From positions 93,342,168 through 93,406,167 of the forward strand of contig CM039463.1 in NCBI GenBank assembly GCA_022414725.1: a stretch of DNA of 64,000 nucleotides, written 5' to 3'. Each line of letters opens with the position of its first letter. The first letter of the stretch is position 1. Below the pieces are notes generated by a model, which was not told where the DNA came from, ran no database searches, and saw only the letters and a list, made by a program, of their open reading frames with translations. Shown one piece after another: positions 55,946 through 64,000 of this stretch. This DNA comes from Microglena sp. YARC (Eukaryota; Chlorophyta; Chlorophyceae; Chlamydomonadales; Chlamydomonadaceae). A program made the translations under genes and the position numbers.

Positions 55946-58900
55946 GGGGGCTCCCCCTCAGTTCACTGTCTGCGGGGACCTCAAGTTGCAGTGTGTGGTG
56001 TGTGTGATGGTGAGGGATGAGGTGGGGGGATGTATTTGTGTTATTACTGTGTCCTCCCTGAGTCCTGACGACACCATTAGACTGCTCTGCTTTACTCCCT
56101 CTCAGGTCACTGTCTACGGGGACGGCAACTTGTAGTGTTGTGTGTTTGTTTGTGATGTTGGGGGTGGAGGGCTGTATTTGTGCTATTACTATGTCCTCCC
56201 TGAGTCCTGACGACACTATTGGACTGCTCTGCTCAACTCCCTCCCGGGTCACTGTCTACGGGGACCGCGACTTGAAGTGTGGGTGTGGGGTGGTGGGGTG
56301 GTGGGTGGTGGGGTGGTGGTGGGGGGGGGGGGGGGGGGCAACTGTATGTTTGTCTGTGGTGTGTCCTCCCTGAGTCCTGACGGTACCATTGGCCTGATCT
56401 TGCTCGTGCGTAATATATGTCATGATTGTCATCCATGTGCAAAATGCATGTTTCCTTGATGACCCCTGAAAAACAATTCCCGCCCCCAAAAACCGTGCTT
56501 AGCCACAGTCCTGAAACCAGGCTTGCGTCGCACCTTGTGCCCAACTTGACCTACGTGACCTACAGACTTGACCCCCCCACCCAACTTGACCTACAGATTT
56601 GACCCCACACACACCCAACTTGACCTATAGAAAGCTGAAACAAATGCTTTGCTTTCCCTCAGGTCACTGTCTACGGGGACCCCAAGTTCACGTTCCCCTA
56701 CGTCCCTAGTCACCTCCACCACATGGTTTTTGAATTGGTGAAGAATTCTCTGAGGGCTGTTCAGGACAGGTTCGACGACGACATGGATAACGATCCGCCA
56801 CCTATCAGGTACACTGGGAGAGGTGCTGTTGGTGGTCATGGTGGGTGTGGTGGTGGTGATGGTGGGTGTGGTGGTGGTGGTGGTGGGTGGATGACGTTGT
56901 GTACATGCTGTGATGTGACGATGACATGGATAACGACCCACCACCTATCAGGTACACTGGGAGTGGTGCTGTTGGTGGGTGTGGTGGTGGTGGGTAGATG
57001 ACGTTGTGTAAATGCTGTGATGTGACGATGAAATGGAAAACGACCCACCACCTATCAGGTACACTGGGAGTGGGCATCACTAGTGTTGATCGCGCCTTAC
57101 ATCATTACCAATCATGTGTGCTACACAATTTACATACGTTACACTAGAGTATGTCCATTTATCACGCCCTGCATCACGCCCAATCATGTGCGCTACACAA
57201 TGTTACAAATTGTTGAATTGGTGATGAACTCTCTGAGGGCTGTTCAGGACAGGTTTGATGACGACATGGATAACGACCCGCCACCTATATCAGGTACACT
57301 GGGAGTGGTGCTGTTTGTGGTGTTGGTAGGTGGTAGGTGTTGGTGGGTATGGTGCTGTTGGTGGTGATGGTGGGTATGGTGCTGTTGGTGGTGGTGGTGG
57401 GTGTGGTGCGGTTGATGGTGATGGTGGGTGTGGTGCTGTTGATGGTGATGGTGGGTGTGGTGATGGTGGTGGGTGTGGTGCTGTTGATGGTGATGGTGGG
57501 TGTGGTGCTGTTGGGTGATGGTGGGTGGTGGTGATGGTGGTGGGTGTGGTGCTGTTGATGGTGATGGTGGGTGTGGTGCTGTTGGTGATGATAGTGGGTG
57601 TGGTGGTGGTGATGGTGGTGGGTGTGGTGCTGTTGATGGTGATGGTGGGTGTGGTGCTGTTGGTGATGATAGTGGGTGATAGTGGGTGTGGTGGTGGTGA
57701 TGGTGGTGGGTGTGGTGCTGTTGATGGTGATGGTGGGTGTGGTGCTGTTGGTGGTGATGGTGGGTGTGGTGGTGGTGGTGGGTGTGGTGCTGTTGATGGT
57801 GGTGGGTGTGGTGCTGTTGATGGTGATGGTGGGTGCGGTGGTGGTGATGGTGGTGGGTGTGGTGCTGTTGATGGTGATGGTGGGTGTGGTGCTGTTGGTG
57901 ATGATAGTGGGTGTGGTGGTGGTGATGGTGGTGGGTGTGGTGCTGTTGATGGTGATGGTGGGTGTGGTGCTGTTGGTGGTGATGGTGGGTGTGGTGGTGG
58001 TGGTGGGTGTGGTGCTGTTGATGGTGGTGGGTGTGGTGCTGTTGATGGTGATGGTGGGTGCGGTGGTGGTGATGGTGGTGGGTGTGGTGCTGTTGATGGT
58101 GATGGTGGGTGCGGTGGTGGTGATGGTGGTGGGTGTGGTGCTGTTGATGGTGATGGTGGGTGCGGTGGTGGTGATGGTGGTGGGTGTGGTGCTGTTGATG
58201 GTGATGGTGGGTGTGGTGCTGTTGGTGATGATAGTGGGTGTGGTGCTGTTGGTGATGATAGTGGGTGTGGTCAAAGGCAAATGCTGTCTGTCCTCTTTAC
58301 GTAGCTCCATAGTGCTCCTACAAACCTTTGGGGTGCTACTTGCAGCTTTTTGACCCCCAAGAGGCTGTAAAGTACAGTTTTTTTTGTTTTTGAGCCCCCC
58401 CCCCTATAGCTATACTGGTTCCGGAGCCATCTGTACCTGGTAGATCCCTAGCTATTTATCGCTATTTCCATTTGGCCCCATTTTTTTGGTGGGTGGGTGT
58501 GTGGGGGGGGGAGGGGTCACTAGGCCAATCTCAAAAGCGATGGTTTTATCGCTAATAGCGACACATCGCTCAAAAGAAAAACCCTGGTAAAGTAGCGCCC
58601 CCAAAACACCAAGGAACATATTTTAGCAGTTGTGCTACTAGCAGCCTTTTGCACCTAGTGCCAAGGTGCTCCTAGTACCCTTAGTCTAACCCCAAGATGG
58701 CAGGAGCAATGGAGAGCAGACGATATCAGCTAGGTGCACTAGGTTGTTTGGACAAAGAGAGAGCCCCGGTAGCTGCTTCGAAGCTCCTGCTCGTAGCTGA
58801 AAAGAAAAGCTATGCCCCCCACTCACTTGCCCACCCACCTATACCTCCCCAGGGTTGTTGTTGCGGAAGGGGATGAGGACGTGACCATCAAAGTATCTGA

Positions 58901-61001
58901 TGAGGGTGGTGCAATCCCTCGCAGTGGTACGCCACCACTCACTTGCCCGCCCGACCTAATACTTCCCTACCCATGCCCCCCCAGGGTTGTTGTTGCAGAA
59001 GGGGATGAGGATGTGACCATCAAGGTATCCGATGAGGGTGGTGGAATCCCTCGCAGTGGTATGCCCAAGATCTGGACCTACCTGTACTCTACTGCCAAGG
59101 CACCTGTGGAGATGGACACCGTAGATGTGTCTGGGGGAGGGCCGGTGGTGCTAGCTGGCTATGGCTATGGCCTGCCTCTAAGTCGCCTCTATGCACGGTG
59201 AGTGGGCATCTGGTAGTGGGCACTAGTACATTTTTGTTTTGCCCCAGGAAGTGGGACCCTGTACACACTGTTGATGTGACTGGGGGAGGGCCGGTGGTGC
59301 TAGCTGGCTATGGCTATGGGTAGCCTCTACGTCGCCTCTGTGCACGGTGAGTGGGCATCAGGCAGTGGGCACTCGTAGATGTTTTTACCCTTCAGGAAGT
59401 GGGATCCCGTGCACACTGTGGATGTGACTGAGAGAGGGCCGGTGTTGCTAGCTGGCTGTGGCTGTGGCCTGCCTCTAAGCCACCCGCCCACACCCACCCA
59501 CACCCACACACCCACCATCCCACCTCCCAAGAGCCTTTGCCTTGCCCCACCCCACACCCACCCACCATCCCACCTCCCAAGAGCCTCTGCCTTGCCCCAA
59601 CCCACACCCACACCATACCCACCCGCCCATGCCCGCCCATACCCACCCACCATCCCACTCCCAAGAGCCTCTGCCTTGCCCCACCCCACACCCACCCATA
59701 CCCACCCGCCCATGCCCGCCCATACCCACCACCCGCCCATGCCCACCACCACCCACCATCCCACCTCCCAAGAGCCTCTGCCTTACCCCACCCACACCCA
59801 CCCATACCCACCCACCACCCACCATCCCACCTCCCAAGAGCCTCTGCTTTGCCCCACCCCACACCCACCATACCCACCCGCCCATACCCACCCACCCACC
59901 CACCCATCCCACCTCCCAAGAGCCTCTGTCTTGCCCCACCCCACACCCACCCATACCCACCCGCCCATACCCACCCACCATCCCACCTCCCAAGAGCCTC
60001 TGCCTTAACATTCCCATGCTCCCTTCACATAAAGCTTATGCATCCTTTCCTCCCCTAAATGACGGACGCGGGTATATTGGAGGGTTACCCCACCCCACCC
60101 ACACCCACCCACACCCACCCACACTCCACCCACGCCCACCCACACCTCACCTCTCCCTTCTTCTATGGACGCAGGTATCTCGGAGGGTTACCCCACCCAC
60201 ACCCACACCCACCCACACTCCACCCACGCCCCACTCCTCCCTTCTTATATGGACGCAGGTATCTCGGAGGGGACTTGCAAATCATATCTATGGAGGGCTA
60301 TGGGACCGATGCGCACCTGCATCTGAATCGACTGGGCAATTCCCAAGAGCCCCTGCCTTGATTGTCCCATGCACACCTACACCTCAATCGACTGGGCACC
60401 TCCCAATACCATATATATGGAGGGCTAGAGGACCGATGCATACCTGCATCCTAATCGACTGGGCGTCTCCCAATACCATATCTAAGCAGGGCAATGTGGC
60501 AAATGCATACCTGCACCTCAATCGACTAGGCACCTCCCAAGAGCCCCTGCCATGATTATCCCATGCTCCCTTTCGATGTCTCTTTTTGGGGCTAATCATG
60601 GCTGCTTCCAGCCATGGGGTCATAGCTTGCAGCTGTATTGGAATGCCTTTCATATCAGCTTCAATCGCACTAGCTAGTTTCAGGTTTGGCCCAAGGACAG
60701 TGGAAGGGAGCTGCCTAGAAGCTGTTACACGTAGAAAAATGAAAGAGTACTTCCTTCCAATGAAGATCATGCATGGTTTCAACAGAAGAGTGTACCAACT
60801 GAAGAACAGATCCTGTTCAAGTACAGACGATTTACACTCTTCTGTTTAATTTCAAAACAAGCTCATGCATTGTTTCATCTCTTCTCTGGTTGACGCAGGT
60901 ATTTCGGAGGGGACTTGCAAATCATATCTATGGAGGGCTATGGGACCGATGCATACCTTCACCTCAATCGGCTAGGGAACTCCCAAGAGCCTCTGCCTTA
61001 A
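49201..61001 (+). CDS. PDK: Pyruvate dehydrogenase (acetyl-transferring) kinase, mitochondrial, 8 exons
   Basis: Exons: 49201-49337, 49414-49627, 52147-52275, 53026-53155, 55465-55607, 56663-56808, 58985-59197, 60899-61001. They total 1215 nt (404 codons plus TAA) with consistent phase. The enzyme phosphorylates E1-alpha of the mitochondrial pyruvate dehydrogenase complex and switches it off. The N-terminus (MFTKMLANPAAAHAFTASC) is basic and hydroxylated, compatible with a mitochondrial presequence. The four-helix domain holds KYMLDFGANPFERQLVLSAQ and LPVRLAHRVAELENLPYGLS. The GHKL ATPase motifs are the N-box ELVKNSLRA (E275, N279), G1 SDEGGGIPRSG (D316, G318, G320) and G2 GYGYGLPLSRLYAR (358-371). 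The C-terminus is plant-like. An alternative complete last exon lies at 60259-60361. Confidence 0.95.
49628..50005. other. PDK intron 2, unique part
   Basis: No feature beyond the donor at 49628 and AT-rich sequence leading to the MITE at 50006. Confidence 0.6.
50006..50191. mobile_element. hAT-like MITE, copy 2, with perfect 8-bp target duplication
   Basis: About 186 bp, inverse orientation to copy 1, from CAGGGTAATTCAAAG to TTTGAAGTACTCCG. Target duplication GTAGTATC at 49998-50005 and 50192-50199. The interior matches copy 1 (CTGCGCTTTAAGCGCAG, TTGCGCTTTTTGCACTAC). Confidence 0.9.
50308..50355 (+). repeat. SINE 3' tail fragment
   Basis: GACGGGGTTCCCTTAATACC then CACCCCACCAGGCGCTATCA matches the tail of the SINE copies at 31148 and 61510. 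Confidence 0.7.
50500..50780. repeat. (ATATC)n and GTCAT pentanucleotide arrays
   Basis: Pentamer runs at about 50505-50585 and 50730-50780. Confidence 0.93.
50787..50962. mobile_element. Mutator-like MITE, copy 3
   Basis: Ends AGGGAACGGCAATATG and ATATGCCGGTCCCT are inverted repeats. The interior (GATGCCGGCAGTCTGACTAG, ACTAAAGT) matches the copy at 18507. The target duplication is obscured by surrounding ATCAT repeats. Confidence 0.7.
50965..51660. repeat. (AGCAT)n pentanucleotide array
   Basis: About 690 bp of AGCAT units with a higher-order CATGATATTTATCTT spacer. Confidence 0.95.
51715..51842 (+). repeat. Family B fragment and decayed PDK exon 3 acceptor echo
   Basis: 51721-51775 holds TTTTGGCGAAGCCCCCCC and GGGGGCAGGAGCCCCC. 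At 51792 CAG|GTTCAAGCC is followed by TATGTAGAGTAATTCAAGGA, a degraded version of the exon 3 start at 52147. Confidence 0.7.
51903..52140. repeat. Poly-C, (CA)n and (CAC)n
   Basis: About 27 C, then CACACA, then about 190 bp of CAC/ATC triplets running into the PDK exon 3 acceptor. Confidence 0.95.
52276..52600 (+). repeat. Two echoes of PDK exon 3 tail plus donor
   Basis: CACACTAACGTTGTGTCG|GTACG at 52474-52505 and a decayed CACACTAACATTAGTTGTAC at 52560. The real donor is GTACGTTC at 52276. Confidence 0.8.
52601..53025 (+). repeat. Two echoes of acceptor and start of PDK exon 4
   Basis: CCAG|CTCATGGCCAAGGGTATC modules starting at about 52613 and 52800 read LMAKGISELRREL. They diverge into CCCAACCC filler before the complete copy at 53026. 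Confidence 0.9.
53156..53615 (+). repeat. Six echoes of PDK exon 4 tail plus donor
   Basis: Four 57-bp units ending CCGTATTCTTATTG|GTAAGTGCACAGG (about 53165-53392). Two longer ones follow at about 53429-53500 and 53540-53615; these repeat CACCAGTTTCTAGATGGCTT and more of the exon. Confidence 0.92.
53795..54690. repeat. Two minisatellites in PDK intron 4
   Basis: A 15-bp CCAGGTTTCAAATCT array (53800-53955), then a 28-48 bp array of CATGCCACTATTTGAAGCTA-TTGTATTGC (54000-54690). Confidence 0.92.
54686..54865 (+). repeat. PDK exon 5 acceptor echo plus family A fragment
   Basis: TGCGTAG|GGCAACTCATTGC starts at 54692 and reads QLIALHEPSKRNHIGLICS, then ends without a donor. 54778-54860 is a family A 3' half. 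Confidence 0.88.
54915..55455. repeat. (CCA)n with an ACGTGCCACACTTCACACG unit
   Basis: About eleven units of 24-35 bp (CACGTGCCACACTTCACACG, TATAACTCTCCA) separated by variable CCA runs, up to the exon 5 acceptor. All long frames here are artefacts. Confidence 0.95.
55608..56662 (+). repeat. PDK intron 5: G-rich filler, one donor-edge echo, three exon 6 acceptor echoes
   Basis: GAGAGTATAGCAGCTCACCA-GAG|GTAGGG near 55770 echoes the exon 5 tail. CTCA(G)|GTTCACTGTCTGCGGGGA near 55966 and GTCACTGTCTACGGGGAC near 56105 and 56248 echo the exon 6 start. Poly-G/GT tracts fill the rest. Confidence 0.85.
56809..57305 (+). repeat. Three echoes of PDK exon 6 tail plus donor
   Basis: GACATGGATAACGACCCACC then ACCTATCAG|GTACACTGGGAG at about 56917 and 57022. 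A longer copy at 57209-57305 repeats GAACTCTCTGAGGGCTGTTC. It has a 3-bp insertion (CCTATATCAG). Confidence 0.92.
57306..58275. repeat. (GGT)n / GTGGTGCTGTTGATGGTGAT minisatellite
   Basis: About 970 bp, period near 36 bp, with higher-order duplication (57600-57900 resembles 57900-58200). Confidence 0.95.
58290..58700. repeat. Interspersed repeat family D, copy 1
   Basis: Contains AAAGTAGCGCCCCCAAAACA then CCAAGGAAC and GCAGTTGTGCTACTAGCAGC. The inverted counterpart is at 62290-62435. Confidence 0.65.
58845..58984 (+). repeat. Echo of acceptor and start of PDK exon 7
   Basis: CCCCAG|GGTTGTTGTTGCGG at 58853 repeats about 75 bp (VVVAEGDEDVTIKVSDEGG) up to GCAGTGGTACGCC, then diverges. The complete exon starts at 58985. 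Confidence 0.92.
59198..59480 (+). repeat. Two echoes of the 3' half of PDK exon 7
   Basis: CCCAG|GAAGTGGGACCC at 59248 and TTCAG|GAAGTGGGATCC at 59396 each begin with an AG. They repeat VDVTGGGPVVLAGYGYG; the first has TAG in place of the next codon, then keeps GCACG|GTGAGT. The second loses its end in CACCC repeats. Confidence 0.9.
59480..60005. repeat. CCCACCC-rich array with CCCAAGAGCCTCTGCCTT
   Basis: Units of 60-75 bp containing CATCCCACCTCCCAAGAGCC then TCTGCCTTG. This block is the PDK stop-codon region (SQEPLP), so the array is built partly from the last-exon tail. Confidence 0.88.
60055..60258 (+). repeat. Two echoes of the PDK exon 8 acceptor
   Basis: GACGCG|GGTATATTGGAGGG near 60062 and GACGCAG|GTATCTCGGAGG near 60170, before the complete copy at 60259. 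Confidence 0.88.
60259..60361 (+). CDS. PDK: Alternative complete last exon of PDK
   Basis: Acceptor GACGCAG at 60252-60258. It reads YLGGDLQIISMEGYGTDAHL then HLNRLGNSQEPLP and ends in TGA (60359-60361). It has the same length (103 nt) and phase as the exon at 60899. Both could produce full-length kinases differing at two residues (YL/YF and AH/AY). Which is used cannot be told from sequence. Confidence 0.8.
60362..60594 (+). repeat. Echoes of the PDK C-terminal exon
   Basis: ATCGACTGGGCACCTCCCAA and ATGGAGGGCTAGAGGACCGA blocks near 60385, 60420, 60455 and 60520, without acceptors. Confidence 0.85.
60595..60740. repeat. Interspersed repeat family G, copy 2
   Basis: GCTGTATTGGAATGCCTTTC, CACTAGCTAGTTTCAGGTTT and GAGCTGCCTAGAAGCTGTTA match 13445-13600. 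Confidence 0.65.
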
Positions 61002-61470
61002 CGGTCCCATGCGCACCTGCACCTCAATCGACTGGGGACCTCTCAATGCCGTGTATATGGAGGGCTATGGGACCGATGCATACCTGCACCTTAATCGGCT
61101 GGGCGACGGGAGACTCTTCCTTAACTGTCCCATGCGCACCTGCACCTTAATCGGCTGGGCACCTCCCAGTACCATATATATATGCAGGGCTGTGGGACCG
61201 ATGCATATCTGCATCTCAATCGACTGGGCAAATCCCAAGAGCCTCTGCCTTATAGCAATTCAGTGGATGATTTGGGTTCAAGATTTCTGAAGTGCCCGGA
61301 CTTCGTACATGAAATCGAGAATTTGGCCTGGAAATCTGAGAATTCTCGCGAGAATTCTCGACGATTGGCCTGAGATTCTGAGAACCAAGTCCGAAGTACA
61401 AAGTGTGCTACCCAAATCATCCCCTGAATTGCTATAAGTGTTTGGGCAACTCCCAAGAGCCTGTTCCATA
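61002..61470 (+). repeat. Four echoes of the PDK C-terminal exon after the stop
   Basis: Blocks ATGGAGGGCTATGGGACCGA then TGCATACCTGCACC-TCGGCTGGGC near 61055, 61130 and 61195, and TGGGCAACTCCCAAGAGCCT near 61442. Between the last two, 61255-61440 is a near-palindrome around 61350 (GAATTCTCGCGAGAATTC, with arms GTGGATGATTTGGGTTC and its inverse). Confidence 0.85.
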
Positions 61471-61499
61471 TCGACAGATTCATTCCGTCAGGAGACGTT

Positions 61500-61846
61500 C
61501 TCTAGCATAGTAATGATAACGCCTGGTAGGGCGTGGTATTAAGAGAGCCCTGTCTTACGGCGGTAGGGAAAGGGCTGCTACTTAACCTGAACAAAGCTAC
61601 CATGGCGGTTGACAGCGACCGTATTCTAGCATAGTAATAATTATACCTGGTGGGGCGTGGTATTAAGAGAGCCCCGTCTTACGGTGGTAGGGAACCGAAT
61701 GCTTCTTTACCTGGACAAAGCTACCATGGCGGTTGACAGCAACCGGGAACACTAAAGCGCACCCATGGGGATTCGAACCAGGCACCTTAGTCGTTCAAGG
61801 AGCTCAGCCATCGAGCCATTCGTTGAACGCGGATTACTCTAGCATA
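61500..61846 (-). mobile_element. tRNA-derived SINE, copy 5, with target duplication
   Basis: On the minus strand: A-box TGGCTCGATGG, B-box GGTTCGAATCC, body GTCAACCGCCATGGTAGCTT, tail CACGCCC(C/T)ACCAGG. Part of the body and tail is duplicated (61510-61625 and 61632-61740). CTCTAGCATA occurs at 61500-61509 and 61837-61846 as a likely target duplication. Confidence 0.8.
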
Positions 61847-62159
61847 TATGCTCTCTAAAATGATGCCTGGTGAGTGATGACTGCCTACTTTGCGGTGTAC
61901 CAACTGCCTACAGGCTGCAGTGTACCAACTGCCTACGGCCAAGGATTGGCACTACCTAGAGTGCCAGCAGGCCGCAGAGGAAATAAATGTATGTGCATGG
62001 CCTGATGGGGCTGGTGGGGCCAGGCGGGGGTGTAGTGGGGGGTGGGGGGGTTCTTGTCTGTTGGGTGAGCCTGTACCGCAGGTCGGCAGACACCTAAGGC
62101 CAGCTCTTACCGGCACGAGCCCCTCGGGATCATACTGCATGGTTTGATGCACATTGCAT

Positions 62160-62435
62160 TTGCCTTGGATTGGATTGTTACATGGTTTTTCAGCCTCCTC
62201 TGGGCTCTTCACCGTCAGCCAATTATAAGTCCCCCCATGTGATACCCACGGGAACTCGGGAGCAAATTCCCACACAGGGTTATTTGTTAAGTGCTACTTG
62301 TAGCACAACTGCGAAACTATGTTCCTTGGTGTTTTGGGGGTGCTACTTTAGAGCCTCTTGGGGTTACTTATGGGGCCCAAAAAGCTGTTAGTAGCACCCC
62401 AACTGTTTTTAGGAGCACCTTGGGGCTACTTAAAG
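62160..62435. repeat. Repeat family D copy 2 (inverted) and a short preceding block
   Basis: 62290-62435 matches 58590-58690 in inverse (GTTCCTTGGTGTTTTGGGGG, TGCTACTT). 62160-62285 (TTGGATTGGATTGTTACATG, TGATACCCACGGGAACTCGG) weakly resembles 63360-63480. Confidence 0.55.
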
Positions 62436-62479
62436 AGGATAGACAGCATTCGCCTTGTCTTCCCTGCAACCTGGCTACC

Positions 62480-62800
62480 CAAGTGTATGTATGTTTCACA
62501 GTCCAGGGGTAGGCCAAATAGGTTATAGGGACATGCACAAGTGTGACAGGAGGGGCGTAAAGGCTACTAGGAGCAACTTTGCGCTAGGTAAAGAGGATGG
62601 ACAGCATTTGCCTTGTTTTGCCTGCAACCTGGCTACCCAAGTGTATGTATGTTGTTACCGTCCAGGGGTAGGCCAAATAGGCAAAAAGGACTTGCCCAAC
62701 TGTGACATGAGGGGTTTAAAACGAAACATTAGGATGAGCTGATTACATACCATTGTTTTACCGATGGGGGCCCTGAGTTCGTGCTACTGTGAAGATTTAA
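62480..62800 (-). repeat. Family A, one fragment and one near-full copy
   Basis: AGTCCAGGGGTAGGCCAAAT at 62500 and CGTCCAGGGGTAGGCCAAAT at 62660. The latter extends to GGGGGCCCTGAGTTCGTGCT, the inverse of the copy at 12278. Confidence 0.8.
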
Positions 62801-62867
62801 TTATACCGAAGTGTAAGGCCTCCTGAGAAGCTCTGTCTTAGAACTTAAACTTGAATTTTTTTTAACG

Positions 62868-62925
62868 GTTACGTGGCTCCAGCCAGCGATTTGGCTGCTC
62901 GCCGTCTTTGCAGTAAAAGCATTAA
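62868..62925 (+). repeat. Interspersed repeat family C copy
   Basis: GGTTACGTGGCTCCAGCCAG then GATTTGGCTGCTCGCCGTCT, inverse of the copy at 2873. Confidence 0.7.
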
Positions 62926-62929
62926 TATT

Positions 62930-63968
62930 CAGCTGTCATTGTCTAGACCCGAGAGACTCAACAGGGCTTCTCTTTTCGGCTTTTCTGAGCAGCTTCTAGG
63001 CAGTTCTCCGAGCCAGGAATTGGTGGTTCGTATTTATGCAGCCAAGTCTGGGCTGCTCACCTGGGCGATATCCACGGAATCTGGGAAGCACATGTACCGG
63101 TATGCAGTTTCCATTTGTAAAATACGGGATCACTCTTCCTACTTCTCCTCATCTCCTGCTCTTTTTAGAAAGGTTTTTTTATGATTTCAAACTAAGGAGT
63201 TGGGAGTTGGGACTTTCACACATTGAGGGGATATTCCTACGAATTACAATATATCCATATATTCCCATAGTCCTCAAGCCATCTAGTTTTTGAGTTTGAT
63301 TTCATAACCGGTGCATGGTCTATCAGACTTCAGGCTGCCTACAGTTTGCAGACGGAGTGGACATGGATTGGATTGAATTGGGTTGTTACGTGGGGTTTTC
63401 CATCGAACGCAGGGTTACTCACCATCTCAAAATTCCAAGCCCTCCCGTTCGATACCCACAGAAACACAGGAAGCATACTAAGCGGATACTTCATGCCATG
63501 GGTGGTATAAACACTCCTAGACCACATTCCTGAGTGGGATAGGTACTTCAGTAGTTCAGTCCCCCGCAGCCACATGAGAGAAAAATAAAACATGAGGAGA
63601 TAACAAATTTAACGGACACGGAAATGACGAGAATATGAGCAGTTCAGGCGGGATTGAGATGAGAATTAGGTGAAGTTGTTGTAGTGTTAAAAACAAGCTT
63701 TCAGCCTACCAGGCAAGTGGGTGAACGAGCCACCCAGCCTAGCAGCCAATTAGGGGCGGGCTCGGGCTGGGAGAACGCAATGTGCATGGGAGGGGTCTTC
63801 TGTACCTTCAGCAGTACGCTTCGGATTACCTGGATCACCATCTACGCCCACGACGGGAACTTTCCGTGCTCAATCCACTTCAACGCGAAAGCTTGTTCTC
63901 TCATAGAGTGCTTATAACCTTCAGATTATCTACCACCCTTACTACTCTGCCCACCGGCTCGAGTCGCC
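62930..63968. other. Intergenic sequence, nothing recognised
   Basis: Mostly unique sequence. Short ORFs here have no recognisable features. Confidence 0.5.
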
Positions 63969-64000
63969 ATGTCGTATCCGGATGCTCGCATGTATGAGCA
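63969..64000 (+). CDS. Possible start of a further gene at the window edge
   Basis: ATG in the context GTCGCCATGT, open to the end (MSYPDARMYE). The preceding 250 bp are repeat-free, unlike introns nearby. Only ten codons are visible. Confidence 0.2.
   Translation, partial: MSYPDARMYE

Noticed and set aside
57285..58353. 341- and 259-codon ORFs rich in Thr/Asn or Gly/Val
   Set aside because: Trinucleotide-based minisatellite in PDK intron 6, open in several frames on both strands.

Overview
The window is nuclear DNA of a eukaryote, most likely a green alga or relative. It has GT-AG introns, no operons, dense microsatellites and several transposon families. The lineage call rests on a plant-type mitochondrial pyruvate dehydrogenase kinase, whose C-terminus reads TDAYLHLNRLG then SQEPLP, and on overall ORC3 character. 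I cannot name the species.

Three host genes fill most of the window. (1) Positions 1-17120, minus strand: an SLC17/ANTR-type anion (phosphate) transporter of the major facilitator superfamily. I assembled it from seven small exons; its 3' end lies outside the window. (2) Positions 17846-41349, plus strand: ORC3, origin recognition complex subunit 3, 14 exons and about 922 codons, head-to-head with the transporter across about 725 bp. (3) Positions 49201-61001, plus strand: pyruvate dehydrogenase kinase, 8 exons and 404 codons. The genes are functionally unrelated.

The striking feature is how the introns are built. At most splice junctions in all three genes, the exon edge plus adjacent intron sequence is repeated in tandem, from once to about 14 times. 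A typical intron therefore reads: real donor, several diverged echoes of the exon tail with donor, a minisatellite or filler, several echoes of the exon head with acceptor, real acceptor. The last exons with their stop codons are echoed too. Some echoes keep both splice sites in phase and could be cassette exons (ORC3 near 31750 and 32110) or alternative last exons (PDK at 60259 and 60899).

Mobile DNA: an antisense LINE in a transporter intron (about 7.1-10.6 kb) with one in-frame TGA; a roughly 4 kb terminal-repeat element encoding a Gag-protease-like protein but no visible reverse transcriptase (43.8-47.8 kb); a hAT-like MITE in two copies, each with a perfect 8-bp target duplication; a Mutator-like MITE; a tRNA-derived SINE family; a possible 5S-derived sequence; and several unnamed interspersed repeats. 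Most remaining sequence is microsatellite or minisatellite.

Exon coordinates come from reading splice sites and checking phase by hand. ORC3 and PDK close with consistent phase throughout. The transporter has two unresolved junctions.
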